The position numbers were made by a program, and so were the translations under genes. 64,000 bases of DNA from Melieria omissa (Eukaryota > Arthropoda > Insecta > Diptera > Ulidiidae), in the NCBI GenBank assembly GCA_963971225.1, contig OZ020267.1, positions 28,962,298-29,026,297 of the forward strand. Reading direction: 5' to 3'. Below are positions 21,940 to 33,640 of the stretch, one piece after another. The first letter of the stretch is position 1. Each line of letters opens with the position of its first letter. The notes under the pieces were generated by a model. The model was given only the letters and a program-made list of their open reading frames with translations, was not told the DNA's origin and made no database searches.

Positions 21940-23480
21940 TAAAAAAAGACTACAAATATTCTAAAATAATACAAATTTGTATAATTAAAAATTATAGATT
22001 CTTCAATGCTAAATCGGTAATATTTCTTTGATATTAATTATTAATTTTTTTAATTTTCTTTTTTAGTCTTTTTGAAAATACAGTAAACAGTTCAATTAGG
22101 CAATTAATCTGGTTTATGTTTAAAGAAATTGTAATTGATTAATTAATTTAAAACATTTAGAGATTCTTTACTCTATTTAGGTAATAATTGATATTTTTAT
22201 AATTAAAAAACGATTAATTCTTTAATGTCCAACTCAACAATGTATCAATGGAATTAATTTGTTTATTTACAAATTGAATTTTCTTAAGAATTACTATTTG
22301 CATAAGTAAAACATTATTTATTCTTTAGTGCCATTGCATTAATATTTCAATGAAATTGTTTTCAATTAATTTTTTAATTTTCCTGAAAGACACTTTAAAT
22401 TTCAATTACGCAATTAATTAGATTTTTTATTAAGAAAATGTTAATTGACTATTTGACATTATTAAACATTTACAGATTGTTTTATTCGATTTTTGTAATA
22501 ATTAATATTTCTCTAACTAAACCACGACTAATTTCTCAATGCCAACACAAATATATATATGAATGGAATTAGTTTTTATTTACAAATGTATTTTTTTTTT
22601 AATAATTACTTTTAGAATAATTAAAACAAAATCTTTCTTCAATGCCAACGCATTAATATTTCATTGAAGCTACTTTCAATTAATTTTTAAATTAATTGTT
22701 TAAAGCCAGTGAAAATTTCAATGTGTTTCAATTTCAAATGAAAATTTAATTTAGGCAATTAATCAGATTTTTGTTTAAGACAATGTGAATTGATTATTTG
22801 AATCAAAACATTTACAGATTGCTTTACTAAATTTTTTAATTATTATAATAATATTTCTATAATTAAAAAATCATCAATTTCTCAATGCTAACTCAAAAAT
22901 TTATCAATGAAATTGGTTTTTTAATTAAAATTTATTTTAATCAAAATTTTTTTTAATCAAAATTTTTTTTTTTTTCAAAAAATTTTTTTTTTCAACATTT
23001 TTTTTTCAAAAGATTATTAATTCTTCAAGCCAACACATTAATATAAAAAAAATATTTTTTAATAAGACAGACAGTTTAAAATGTAATTCGGCAATTAACC
23101 TGACTTTTCTTTACGGACTTTATTGAATAAAAAATTATAATTAATATATTTATAATTAAAAAATTATTAATTCCTCAGTATCAAATGTATGGACAGTATT
23201 ATTTTGTTAGTTACGAATTGATTTTTTTTTAAATAATTAATATTTTTGTAATAAAAAAATAAATAATTCTTCAATGCCAACTTATTAATATTTCAATGAA
23301 ATTATTTTCAATTAATTTTTTTATCTTAATCTTTGTGGACAAATAGTTAAAATTTAAAAAAAACATTAATCAAATGATTTCAATCAGAGTTGACTACATA
23401 GTGTCAGCTATTCTTTGCAATAAGCTTCATTGATTTTTTTAATTGATTTTTTAAATCAATATTAGTCTTTAATCAGTTAA
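21940..23480. repeat. very AT-rich tandem array, 4 units of about 310-345 bp
   Basis: Units carry the landmark CAATTAA(T/C)C(T/A)G(A/G) at 22101, 22411, 22756 and 23092, followed by TTTATTTAA... and a paired ATTCTTCAATGCCAAC phrase. Spacings are 310, 345 and 336 bp. The array is diverged and non-coding and lies in intron 2 of the zinc-finger gene. Confidence 0.8.
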
Positions 23481-24161
23481 TAAGTTAGTTAGTTAATCAC
23501 TTCTAATTCACTTCTTTGGCGCCGCCGGAGACCTGACGAAGAGAGTATCCACAGTCTGCTAAGTTTTATGAGTAGCTTCAACTGGTTCCCTTGAAGGAAA
23601 ATGGATGTTCATCCACCAACTTCTGGTACCTCTATGACCCTTACTCTAGTCCAGAGGTGCCCATGCTTTTATTGTAATCAAGTAGTGTTGCGGTCTTCAA
23701 TGTGTTCTGGCCATAATCTAAACCTTTCTACATGGGTTTGCCTCATTCAAAGCCCCACAGCTAAAACTAACTTTTCCCAATAATTGTCAGCAATATTTAA
23801 AAAAATCTCAGCTCTATTTAAGATCTTTTATAAGCGCAAATATACTTAAATCTACTACCAATTCACAATTTAAAATACTGAATACAATTTAACGATTTCC
23901 AGCCCACTTGCTACTGTCTTCAAACTGCTATTCATACATAAACAGTACAACCATATACAAAAGAACAAATGTAATAACAAAAAATACCATTTGTCGTTTT
24001 GAATCTGTCATTTGAAATCTGCTTTGTGTCATTAAATCCTACAGATCTATAAAATTTTAATGTCGCATTACGCATAACATTGAATGCCAAATTATCTGGA
24101 ATCGTTCGTCGCGTAACGTTTCATGCAAATTTTAATACAGCGCCCTCGGCTCTTCACTCAC
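23481..24161. other. intron 2 DNA next to exon A, no feature recognised
   Basis: No gene, repeat or terminal inverted repeat recognised. The donor of exon A (GTGAGT) begins at 24161 on the minus strand. Confidence 0.4.
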
Positions 24162-24611
24162 CGTAGTCATCGTCATCTGACATGGCCATCGCCTGCAAGC
24201 GATTTATGGTGTTTTCATTGACTTCTTTGTGTCGCTGCGTTGACGAGTTCGATTTTAATAGGCCGCCAGCGCCAACGCCGCCACAAATGCCCGCCACATC
24301 CAAATCACACAAATCGCCATCGACGAAATTCCCCTGACAGTCGGGCAGATTACAGTGCACCAGGCCATCACCGCCGCCGACACAGTCGCCGCCGCCATCA
24401 TCGTCGGCCGCATGCGGACAGACGTTCGTTGTGCGACTGGCGCCGTTGCCGTTGCCGTTCGCATTGCCGCCGCCGCTGCCAGGTGTAATTATTTCGAAAT
24501 TATCGAGATCGTCAAAGGGATCATCGATTTTGTGCTTCGCTGATGCGGCATCGTCCGAATCGGCGCTGAGGCGACCGTACGCCTTGCGTGGCGGTCGCTT
24601 CACGTACTTAT
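24162..24611 (-). CDS. zinc-finger gene, exon A: basic and acidic linker region
   Basis: A 450-nt exon between acceptor TTTTTATTTGCAG and donor G|GTGAGT, GC-rich unlike its surroundings. It encodes residues 17-165: KYVKRPPRKAYGRLSADSDD, an acidic block (DDPFDDLDNFEIITP), a Gly/Asn repeat (GGGNANGNGNG), a Cys/Asp/Gly-rich section (NVCPHAADDDGGG, HCNLPDCQGN, GDLCDLD), then NENTINRLQAMAMSDDDDY. The basic stretch could be a nuclear localisation signal (inference). Nothing in it is a domain I recognise. Exons B and C carry the fingers. Confidence 0.85.
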
Positions 24612-25309
24612 CTGCAAATAAAAAAGCAAAGGCGAAATGTTATATGACAGCAGCAACAGGCGGAAACAGGAAGCGGCAAGTGTGTTCAAGCGCATAAAAG
24701 GAGCGCATGAAAATTAAATGAAATTTGTATGTGTGTGTGTGGGGGAGTAAAAGTGGGAGTGGAAGTGCAAGAAAATCACATTCACCATAGATTACGCCAA
24801 TAAAATTGTACGTTTCTGCGTTGCCGTTTTCTGCGTTTGCAATTTATGATGCCGCCAATGCGATTTATTCGATGTGATGTGGCAGCGTGGCACGCGAATG
24901 TTGCATGCTGCACGCCGCCAGGGCAATCCGTCATTTGCCATTTACCACACCTTGCGGCTTGCGTGTGCAACACATTAGCTTAATTGCACTTTGAAGACGA
25001 ACCTTTTCCATCTTGGCATCGATTTTTTGAGTGATTGAGAAATTGAAGGGAGAGAAGGGAGAGAAGAAATGTGTGTAAGATAAATGTTTCCTACAAAAGA
25101 AGGAAACAATGAGGATGAGGCACTCTACATGAATCAATTACAAGATCATTCAATGCGATTTAATGTTGGTGAGGGTATCTTTACTAAATCTTTTGAAACT
25201 TATTTGTACCAGCAAGGCATCTGCCGTTCTTCTTTTCCTTGAGGAAACAAAATTTCCCTGAGTTGAATCATTACTCCGGTAGTTCGTTGCAGTTTATTGA
25301 ATTTGTGCT

Positions 25310-25560
25310 TACTGAATGGCAGAAGCTGAGGAGATGAAGAAGAAATAGAAACGATACAAAACTTCCCGTACCACTGCTCGACTCTGCAGGAACGCCGACT
25401 GCATAGGCAGGATACCAGATTCCTGCCAGACCTGGCTACCTTGACTTTGAAATCACTGATCTTCTGTCTTTCTTTTACCCTTTCGACGCCAAAGTTGCCT
25501 GAGAGCAACTTCACCTATTTGTCATCTTATAGCAATAGCTACGATTGATTTATGGGTTTA
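25310..25560 (+). pseudogene. non-LTR retrotransposon RNase H tail remnant
   Basis: The plus-strand frame reads EAEEDEEEIETIQNFPYHCS and then TLQERRLHRQDTRFLPDLAT. This corresponds to the (C-x2-C)EEEE-T--HFLCHCPAL--RRL segment after RNase H, with the first cysteines lost. A close relative lies at 35680-35850 (+). It is in intron 1 of the zinc-finger gene. Confidence 0.6.
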
Positions 25561-26465
25561 ATTTAAGTGGACATCAACAAATTAATATTTTTATAAGTGA
25601 ATTCAAAGCAAATTACAAAAATTTTACTGTTATCCCCAAAATAATTTCCAAGAATTTGCAGCGATATCAGGAAAAGTTTGTGTTCTAATTGAAGTCTACG
25701 AATTGGGCGCGTTTGATCAAAACCCTGTTTCTTCAATAATGGTTAAATAAAATCAAAAAGTGATAATTTTGTATTTTTTTATAAATATTAAATAATTTTT
25801 CTGTAACTAAAAAATATTGATACAAAATTTATTTAACCCGCTTTAAAGCGATTTTAAGCGATATCAAGGAAAGTTTGTGTTCTAATTGAAGTCTACGAAT
25901 TGGGCCCAGTTTCTTTAATAATGGTTAAATAAAATCAAAATGTGATAATTTTGTATTTTTCCATAGATATGAAGTATTTTTTCTGTGACTATAAAATATT
26001 TATACAAAATTTATTTAACCCGTTCTAAAGCGATTTTAAGCGATATCAGTGAAAGTTTGTGTTCTAATTGAAGTCTACGAATTGGGCCCTGTTTTTTAAT
26101 AATGGTTAAATAAAATCAAAAAGTGATAATTTTGTATTTTTTCATAAATATTATATATTTTTGCTGTATTACAAAAAAAATTTATACAAAATTTATTTAA
26201 CCCGTTTTAAAGCAATTTTAAGCGATATCAGTGAAAGTTTGTGTTCTAATTGAAGTCTACGAATTGGGCCCTGTTTCTTTAATAATGGTTAAATAAAATC
26301 AAAAAGAAATAATTTTGTATTTTTCCATAAATATGAGATATTTTTTCTGTAACTAAAAAATATTTATACAAAATTTATTTAATTCGTTTTAAGCTAACAT
26401 TTTTCAAAAGTTAACTAACTCTAGAACTCTAACAAAGAGGCGTGGCGATTTCAAATGTCGTGTGC
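25496..26465 (+). repeat. repeat with 4-unit internal array (about 182-197 bp units)
   Basis: Units start GCGATATCA(G/A)(G/T)GAAAGTTTGT at 25661, 25858, 26040 and 26222 (spacings 197, 182, 182) and end TTTATTTAACCCGTTTTAA. Flanks on both sides match, in reverse, the segment at 56545-57010, which has only one unit. Unit 1 retains GCGCGTTTGATCAAAAC, which units 2-4 lack. Confidence 0.88.
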
Positions 26466-26660
26466 AATTTAAATACCAAAAAGTAATATCGAGATACAGG
26501 TTGCAATTCGTGTTCAAAAGGGTTAACAGATCAAACTGGTTTGTCCCGAATTGAGACTGTTGGTTAGCTCCAAAGGAAAACAAGAGGTGATTCACAATGG
26601 GCGATTTCGTCATCCAAGTGGAAATACTGCCAGAGCCGCACACATTCTCTTCACTTTCTC
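26400..26660 (+). pseudogene. non-LTR 3' end fragment
   Basis: The plus strand reads FKRVNRSNWFVPN followed by ...PPEPHT-like codons. It parallels FIKRSNWLLPD and the following 70 bp at 35838-35935. No RNase H motif remains, so this is only the terminal coding and 3' UTR portion. Confidence 0.5.
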
Positions 26661-27837
26661 AATTTGTTTCTTCATTAAATTGAAAATTTAAATTCACAGC
26701 AACTCATACAAATTGCAGCCATTCAATTCGTACATTTAATATTCAATAATATAAAATTTAACTTTTACTGTATGTTATTCAAAAGCTTTTTGCTCACTAA
26801 GCTGCAAAGGTGCTAAGCATTCATTTTCGGTTCATAATGTGTGAGAAAGAATGTGTTCCACATGTTCATACAACCAACGCTGCGGAAATACGCAGCGCCA
26901 CCAAGTGAACGAGGCAGTATGTATTTATAAATAAATAATAAGGATTAATATACATATACACACAAATTTGTGTGTGGTAAACTGTGCACACATTTCTCTA
27001 TAAATTCCACTTTTCGACAGGCGACATTTGCTTCTGAAAAGAATTTAAGGCAAACGAAAAGCAAAGACTCTGTGCAAAATAAACGAAACGCGTTAGAAAT
27101 GTCATAAATTCATGTGTATTGCATTACATACGCGTACATGTACAATATAGAATAATACTATGTATGTATATGTGGCGGTATGGAGATGTGTGTAGCTGTG
27201 TACCAGCAATGTTAACTTGTTGACAAGTTTTCAACATTTCCAGGAATTTTATTTGATGTAGAAAAGCAGCAAATAATAAGAAGATTTGTAAGAATTTTCA
27301 TTCAAAGCATGCAAAATATTTTCGTTAATAGTTTTCTTAGCTGCTTAAATTAAATGTAGAAATAGTATTTTTTTCGATATCAATGACAGGGAGAATTATT
27401 TGTAAACAATTTGTATGTTTAAATTTTGCAATCTTAGTGAATAAATTTGTATGACAAATATATAGTCAGATATAAAAAAGGATTCATTAATAATACATTA
27501 ACATTCCTTCTGATATAAGTTTCCTTTTGAAAATCACGCATTTCCACTTCCATGAAGCGAGCGCAAAAACACCTAGTTGGCATCCCTGGCCGGAACATAT
27601 GCACCACGTCCAAATGTTTGACACATCCCAAATGGGAAATAATGCGTAAGCAAGCAAAAACCCCGAAGATGGGAAGGTAAGCCAAGTCAGAATACGCCCA
27701 AACGGGAGCAGCAGCACCCCACACACCAGGCGTCTTGTATATGTATGTGTGTGTGTCTGTGTGTGTATGGCAGCCAGTGGGAAGAAATTGAAATGCCCAC
27801 GACACATACTTTATATTTTTTTTTTTTATTCACTTAC
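26661..27837. other. intron 1 DNA of the zinc-finger gene, no gene seen
   Basis: AT-rich, with (TA/TG)n around 26950 and 27165 and a short (CA)n at 27745-27765. Minus-strand frames at 27434-27805 read through the simple repeat and lack coding character. Confidence 0.45.
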
Positions 27838-27883
27838 AACACGTCATGTTGTTGGTGTAGCTGACAAGGCGCACGACTCGCAT
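27838..27883 (-). CDS. zinc-finger gene, exon 1 (proposed)
   Basis: A 46-nt coding exon: ATG at 27881-27883, MRVVRLVSYTNNMTC, then one base (T) before donor GTAAGT. The phase is exactly what exon A needs, the join giving Tyr16 then KYVKRPPRK. An in-frame ATG 14 codons upstream (27923-27925, MKRKQFNIIENQYL) is also open. I prefer the downstream start because base composition turns GC-rich only there. It could still be non-coding, with another first exon elsewhere. Confidence 0.6.
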
Positions 27884-27925
27884 TAAATATTGATTTTCAA
27901 TGATGTTGAATTGTTTTCTTTTCAT

Positions 27926-28460
27926 TAAACTTAAATTGATTTGGTTTTGTGATTTTCATTTTTGGTCCACTTAATTTTCTTATTTTTTTCCTTTGTCATG
28001 CGTTTGTAAATGCTTCAAAAATATTTGTAAAAAGCTTGTAAAACTAAAAACACAACAACTTAATGTACTGTCGCATTGCTGTGTAGGCACAGACTTCAGT
28101 AAATTGTGAGCACACATTGTTTGGACAGTTCAAATATTTTTTTCTCATTTATACAGAGTGACAACACTGTATAAAGAGAAGGAGAAAACACATTTGAACG
28201 TTTTACTTGGTTTCCTTTTTCGAATATATTTTTTCACTGAGTCACTGAGTGCTTAAATGTTGTGATTGTTTTAAATTGGTAATTGTGCAAAATATAAATG
28301 AACTTGAGCACCAGACATGATTTAGTGCAAGATTTTTTGATTTCGATGCTCCGCAATCTCTAATTTTGTGCGGTTGGGTGAAAAAGTGTATGAGCCAAAG
28401 AACTTTGGAGCTAGAGTGGGGCTAAATGGCGTCACATCGAGGTCGAAATTCATAAAAAAG
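27926..28460. other. upstream region of the zinc-finger gene
   Basis: AT-rich flank with no TATA box at a convincing distance, so the transcription start is not placed. Confidence 0.35.
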
Positions 28461-28463
28461 CTG

Positions 28464-29160
28464 GCAAATTCTCCACAGCTGGTCAAAAGTTGCTCTTAGA
28501 GGGTTAAAATCTATGACTGACCCCACTAATTTTCTCTACTGAACATTTCTTTCAAACATACTCACCCCCTATCTCCAACCCTTAATGGGGCTTCTATACA
28601 AAATGGTCGTTTTTAGAAAATAGGTTCCCATTGCTCTCAGGTTGGCCCCAGACGTGTCAAATGTTTGACCGATACCCATTTATTTTCCCTTCCAAATGTT
28701 TCTTCCAAACATACCTACCCGTTATCTCTAAGTCTTAAGGGAGCTGCCATACAAAACAGGCAATTTTCTATGCCATTGGCTCCTCATGTGATTGAAAATA
28801 AAATCTCGATAAATTGCTTCACAGCTGCTCAAAAGTTGCTCTTAGAGGGTTAAAATCTATGACTGACCACTACTAATTTTTCGTTCTAAATATTTCTTTC
28901 GAACATACTTACCCCCTATCTCCTACCCTTAATGAGGCTCCCATACAAAATCATGGTTTTTTTTAAGAGGGCTTCAACTGCTCTCAAGTTGCCCCCAGAC
29001 GTACCATATATAAGACTGACCTACATTTATTTTCCCTTCCAAATGTTTCTTCCAAACATACCTACCCGCTATCTCTAAGTCTGGCAGCCCCCTTAGCCAT
29101 ACAAAACAGGCCATTTTCTATGGAATTGGCTCCCCACTTGTAAATGTATTAGTTAAGTAA
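28464..29160. repeat. tandem duplication of a ~350-bp unit with internal sub-repeats
   Basis: AGCTG(G/C)TCAAAAGTTGCTCT then TAGAGGGTTAAAATCTATGA occurs at about 28476 and 28829. Within each unit the phrase TTTCTTCCAAACATACCTAC then CTATCTC and CCATACAAAA occurs twice, so four sub-repeats are visible. Non-coding. Confidence 0.8.
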
Positions 29161-29330
29161 GCGAGAAATCATCGTATCTCCGGAACCACTGAACCGATTT
29201 AAATGATTTATTCAGCGATCGTCAACATTCTTGAGTACAAAAAATACAAAATTATTTAAAGTTCAAAAGTTCACCACCAGAGGGCGTCTCCCATACGATC
29301 GGAGTTGTGAGATTGTCAACTTTTGGATTT

Positions 29331-29720
29331 CTACAAAGCAAATGACTCAGGGACAGTACGAATCGTGTTTTCGTCAAGGAGACGGCGGCCACAGTCGGTC
29401 CTGCTACGCCATGACGACTCAATTTCCTTTTTGGTCAACCTGTCAATATACATGTACAGGGCAGATATCGGAGGAAACACAGAGGTATCCACTTCGGTGG
29501 CAGACAAAACGACCGCTTTTCTTGCCATCTCGTCCGCTGCTTCGTTCCCTGCCACTCCTGAGTGGCCCGGAACCCAACAAAGAGTGACCTGGTTGTGCCC
29601 AATGCCTTGAAGTGCGGTACGACACCTCTGCACTACCTTTGATTTTACAACAACTGATTCCAGCGCTTTAAGTGCTGCCTGCCTATCCACGAAAATTGTG
29701 ACATCTGTGACATCTACCAT
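29331..29720 (-). pseudogene. non-LTR retrotransposon RNase H domain fragment
   Basis: Uninterrupted 129-codon minus-strand frame. It carries the RNase H motifs VTIFVDRQAALKAL (catalytic Asp), then VTLCWVPGHSGVAGN and EAADEMARKA (His and last Asp). The start of RNase H (DGS...) and the reverse transcriptase are missing, and the frame stops at ESFAL before the usual Cys/His tail. It is a fragment of a retroelement polyprotein, not a host gene. The 35.36-35.9 kb copy on the opposite strand is related (KSKV-Q-CR-ALQG-LHHQVTLC). Confidence 0.85.
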
Positions 29721-29849
29721 CCTGGCAACTTAATTATAAAGCTTTTTTGACTTCTGTTTCAAAATCCCCACTCTATACCCGACATGAGAAGACTTGGAAG
29801 AGAGTCTGACAAATTACATTTCATTTCATTTTTGTTTAATATTTGTGGT

Positions 29850-30093
29850 TGTGCTATGATGAAGATATGGGTATCAAATGAAAGAGAAAACTTGACTCCA
29901 TTTAACTAAATTTTCTATTTTGAACTTTCAGGATCAAAATATGTCAGGTATGGAAAACATAAATGTTTCGGATCTCAGTCTGTAGATTCATATGTGCATC
30001 TAAATTTTATTCTATTTCAAAGTTCTCAAAAAAAGTTACACAAACCCTCCTCCCCCCGCAACAAAATCCTGCGTGTGCCACTGATTCTATACA
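29850..30093 (+). repeat. dispersed repeat ending in a hAT-like MITE terminus
   Basis: 29850-30010 matches 13708-13880. The following 30040-30092 ends AAAATCCTGCGTGTGCCACTG, the right end of the hAT-like MITE family (compare 9975-9994). It may be one longer relative of that MITE. Confidence 0.6.
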
Positions 30094-30099
30094 TATCCA

Positions 30100-33000
30100 C
30101 TTCATATTTCATCCTTTGGCCACCCATAGCTTATTCCATTTTTGTTCTATATTACCTACCAAATAAAATTTCCATTTAGCAGTTTCAGTCAATTTGCCCA
30201 AAGCCCAAACATGTGTCGCACTCAAGTGAAAGACATGGCTTAAATATTAAATTAAGTCAATCAAATTACAGCAAATCATAGCCATGTCTTTTGCTTTTAG
30301 CCAAGTTTCATGGACATGAATTTAATTATGATAACTGGCTGCAATTAATTTCATTAGAGCTAAAACAACATGAATGAATGTAAAAGTTTCGTTTGAACGT
30401 CTTCAGCTGGCAGCCATAATGCAATTAGGCAAAATTAAGTTTATTAACAAATTTGTGCATGTTTTTCACTTTCGTTTAGTTCTGGCAGCTCAACTGAACT
30501 TCCCAAAGGATTTAGCGTCAAACTGAACAAGAGTTGGACTGCTGGAGGAAGCAAAGTAGTAAATGGAATTTTTATGAAATAAATTGAGGTAGACTGCTGC
30601 CATGACATGACATGAATTGTGGAATCTTGGTTGCAAGTCTAAATTGCAATAGCGACAACAACACCAATAGCGAAGAAAGTAAAAATGTCGAAGCTGCTAG
30701 GAAGAGAAATTGACTATGACTTGTCGCAAATAACTTGGCCTGTTGAAAACTCAGGGCGCCACCTGCTCCTGATTGCAACAACAGTGAATACAGTACTTGG
30801 AAAATATATAGTAGAACAACACATGTATGTATGAATGTGTGTATGTATGTGTGCGGCAGGAACAAAGCGCCTCCTGGCAAGCGAGCTGCCGCTGCTGATA
30901 ACATCGACACTGCAATGATAAGACACTTGCTCTCAAGGCAATGCAATTTACTGTTACTTGCAAGTTTATACAGTACCTGTCACAGCCAACAACAACAACA
31001 ACAACAACAACATACCAAGTGTATGAAGTATGGTTGATGCGATTCTTTGACACAAATGTCATAACGGAAGCGGTAAACGAATGCCCGGAGCAGTCGCCCA
31101 ATCTTTCCATTCCATTTTATTTGTTTGCTTTTCATTCGCACATTATATTTTTTCCGGCAGCAATTTCAGGCATTTACTGGCAGGTGGCATGAACATGAAT
31201 CTTGAACGCAACAACGCTTCAAGAAAACTCAACAATACTTTTGTTGCTTCCGTTGTCGCCCTCATTCTCCTAGCAGACGAAGCCAAAAAGTTGCACAAAG
31301 CACACAAGTTGAATTTATTGTGTGTTATAAAAACACACAGACTTACATACCGAAAAAAAATGAATCGCAATTGTTTGCATTGTGCGGCAGGTGCGAGCGC
31401 CAGTTGAAGTGTTTTGCTCCACGGTTCTCGCACTTTGCCTTCGGGTTTTTGTTTTCGTTTTCTTTGCTTTTCTTGGCCATGAAGGGAGCCAAGTAATATT
31501 TTAGCCATTTTAAAAGCACTGCTTGACACTTGTGCCTCATATTTGTACTCGTTGTCGAAGCACAAATTTTCGCTGGTTTCTGGTTTCATGTTTTTTTTTG
31601 TTTTTCTGTGTTTAAGATCTGCACGAAAAGCGCAAAATAAATGAAAATTACAAATTATTAAATTTTTTGTAGCAAATTTAAAATTCACTCCCAATCGTCT
31701 GTCTGCGGCCTGCCACATCCACTTAGTTATGGCTAATGACACTTTTCGTTCTCCTTGCGTTGTTTTTGCCACTCACGTCTCTCACGTCTAACCTCAGCTG
31801 TCATTTGTTCTTATCAACTGCAACTCGCGGTTTTTCTTGTCCATGTTGTTGTTGTTCTTGTCATTGCTCTTTTGACAGCGGAAAAATCTGCAAAAAAAAA
31901 ATTCACCCAGCAGACCAGAATTTATGCGAGTACGTGACTCGGTCGGTCGCTGTATGAAAATTGCATTTTTTTTTGCCATTTGCTGTTGACACACGCGTGT
32001 GGGTTGCTTTGCCCCAACTGACGTTTTATCAAAAATAAATCAATGCCGCTGGCGATGTGCAGAGCATGTGAGATGATATGCAAAAGTCATTAGGGAAAAT
32101 TAAGTGTATTATCACAGAATAAACAGTATACAGAAGGCGCATCTGAAATAATTTTGCGATTTCATTTCAGACGCGGGCGGGAAGCAACAAAGGTGAGGAA
32201 AATGTAAAGGGAACCGAGAGAGTAAGCGCGAATTGATGTATTGTATACGCATAGATTCGATTTTTTTTTTGGCTTTATTCTCATTTCGACAACAACACGC
32301 AATGTTGTTGCGGCTGGCTTGCGCAGCAAGCCAGCTTAGCTTTACTCGTGCACATTGAAAGTGGTTGATTTGGCAAAGCAATCGCCAAGGCAAATTCAAT
32401 AGGTAGTTGCAGCATTCTTTGATAATTAGCACAACATTGTAGCAATAGTTTTCCACTTATTATCACTTTCTTAATGCGTCTTGGTTGTTTCAATATTTAA
32501 CACATATATTTCATTGTAGCCATTTGTACTTTTTACAACTTCTATTTTACAAGCAGACCAAAAGAACTTATAAAATCCATTGAATTTTGGTTTTTCTCGT
32601 AGTGCTACCACCTTATGTGCCTTGGCGATCGCTCAATCAATTTTTCTATGAAACTGCCTCTCCACTTCTTGTTCTTGTTTGTCAAAAAGCAAGCGGAGAG
32701 CGAGCACGAGCCAGCACCAACATGCAAGCGGCACATCGCTTTGTTGCCCAACAACAACAACCACAGTGTGTGGTGCGCGGTCGCAGCTTCTCAGCTCACG
32801 CTCTCGCGCTCTGTGCGTTCTCATCCCCTTTACTGCTTCCCCCCGCATCTACAAACGGGTCGTACCGCTGGAACCCGCGAAGAAAATTTTCTTTACACCA
32901 GATGCGCATTCTGTATATTGTTTGTTCTGTGGTATTATTCACCTGACATAGCTAGAGTTCATTCGTTCATGGGTCTTGAAGCAAACTAAGACAGTTTGCT
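30100..33000. other. 2.9 kb without a recognised gene, simple-repeat rich
   Basis: Contains GTAT repeats (30825-30850), (CAA)n (30987-31010), and a CAA/GTT-rich patch near 32285 and 32750. The composition is mixed, as in fly regulatory or intronic DNA. The longest frame (31143-31772, minus, 209 codons) lacks motifs and splice context and is not called as a gene. Confidence 0.45.
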
Positions 33001-33239
33001 TTCTTTAAGTGAGGTTAAGTAGTCAAATGTAGGTTAGGTTGTATTAAGGTGCAGTTGATTTAAGTCAGGTTAGGTTCTCGTTTGTCAGTGGAGGCCATTC
33101 TGCAACTTGGGAGTAGCAGCGATGCTAACACTGCCTTACAGAAGTAGGAGATACATAAAGCCATCACTGTTTTGGATAATTGGTTGGTGGATTGGCTTAG
33201 TGGTTGCTACCACAACTAGGTAACGCAATTAGTATGTAA

Positions 33240-33640
33240 AGTGTCGTTTTGTATTGACATGAGCTGATATTTTAAGTGATATTGTGAGATTTAGGCATTG
33301 TAGAAGCATCCAGATCTCTCTAAGGTCTTCCGGAGGGATAGCCGAACAAGTACACAGTAAGTGGGCCAGTTTCTACCTCTGGTCTTTCTCTACACAACTG
33401 CGACAATAATTGTTGAAGCGTATTTCCAACTGGGATGCGTATTCCCCCAACGTCCTAGGACTCGTGGGAACTCCAATGAGTCTTGTGGTATTACACCGGG
33501 TGGTTCCAATTATTGCTTTGTCTTGTCCAGCTCGTACTTTGGCTATGTAGTCCTTAATGTGTTGCAGGCAGACAGTTTCATTAGCAGTCAGCATAAAGTT
33601 GGCAAGTTGGATCCTTAGTCTTTCGGGACAAGCCGGAATA
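33240..33640 (-). pseudogene. non-LTR RNase H C-terminal tail remnant
   Basis: Minus-strand codons give LIGVPTSPRTLGEYASQLEI, RFNNYCRSCVEKDQR, a stop, then KLAHLLCTCSAIPPEDL. This is the C-x2-C...H-C-x-C Cys/His segment following RNase H. The in-frame stop shows inactivity. It sits next to a reverse transcriptase tail of another fragment. Confidence 0.75.

Larger units (their letters stand above)
13267..27883 (-). other. gene locus: four-exon C2H2 zinc-finger protein (258 aa)
   Basis: The coding exons in order are 27838-27883, 24162-24611, 21631-21718 and 13267-13459, 777 nt in total including the stop. The splice phases agree at every join: exon 1 leaves T and exon A supplies AT; exon A leaves G and exon B supplies AT; exon B leaves GG and exon C supplies C. 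All donors are GTAAGT or GTGAGT and all acceptors are pyrimidine-rich ending in CAG. The protein has a basic N-terminus (KYVKRPPRKAYGRL), an acidic and Gly/Asn-rich middle, then two tandem U1/JAZ-spaced C2H2 fingers and an acidic tail. Introns of 3.2, 2.4 and 8.2 kb hold arrays and transposons. Exon 1 is the least certain part. Confidence 0.8.

Noticed and set aside
13267..24611. Direct splice of exon A (24162-24611) to exon C (13267-13459)
   Set aside because: Exon A ends with one leftover base whereas exon C needs two. The direct join would read AAAPVTVSF... and lose the zinc finger. Exon B resolves this.
24240..24697. Plus-strand Arg/His-rich frames over exon A
   Set aside because: Antisense shadows of a GC-rich exon; no independent support.
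29331..29720. Host ribonuclease H gene
   Set aside because: The motifs and the related broken copy at 35.4-35.9 kb show it is a retrotransposon fragment missing the start of the domain.
31143..31772. Longest open frame in the window, 209 codons on the minus strand
   Set aside because: No domain, no repeat-family match, no splice or promoter context, and amino-acid make-up that looks random. A chance frame in mixed-composition DNA is more likely.
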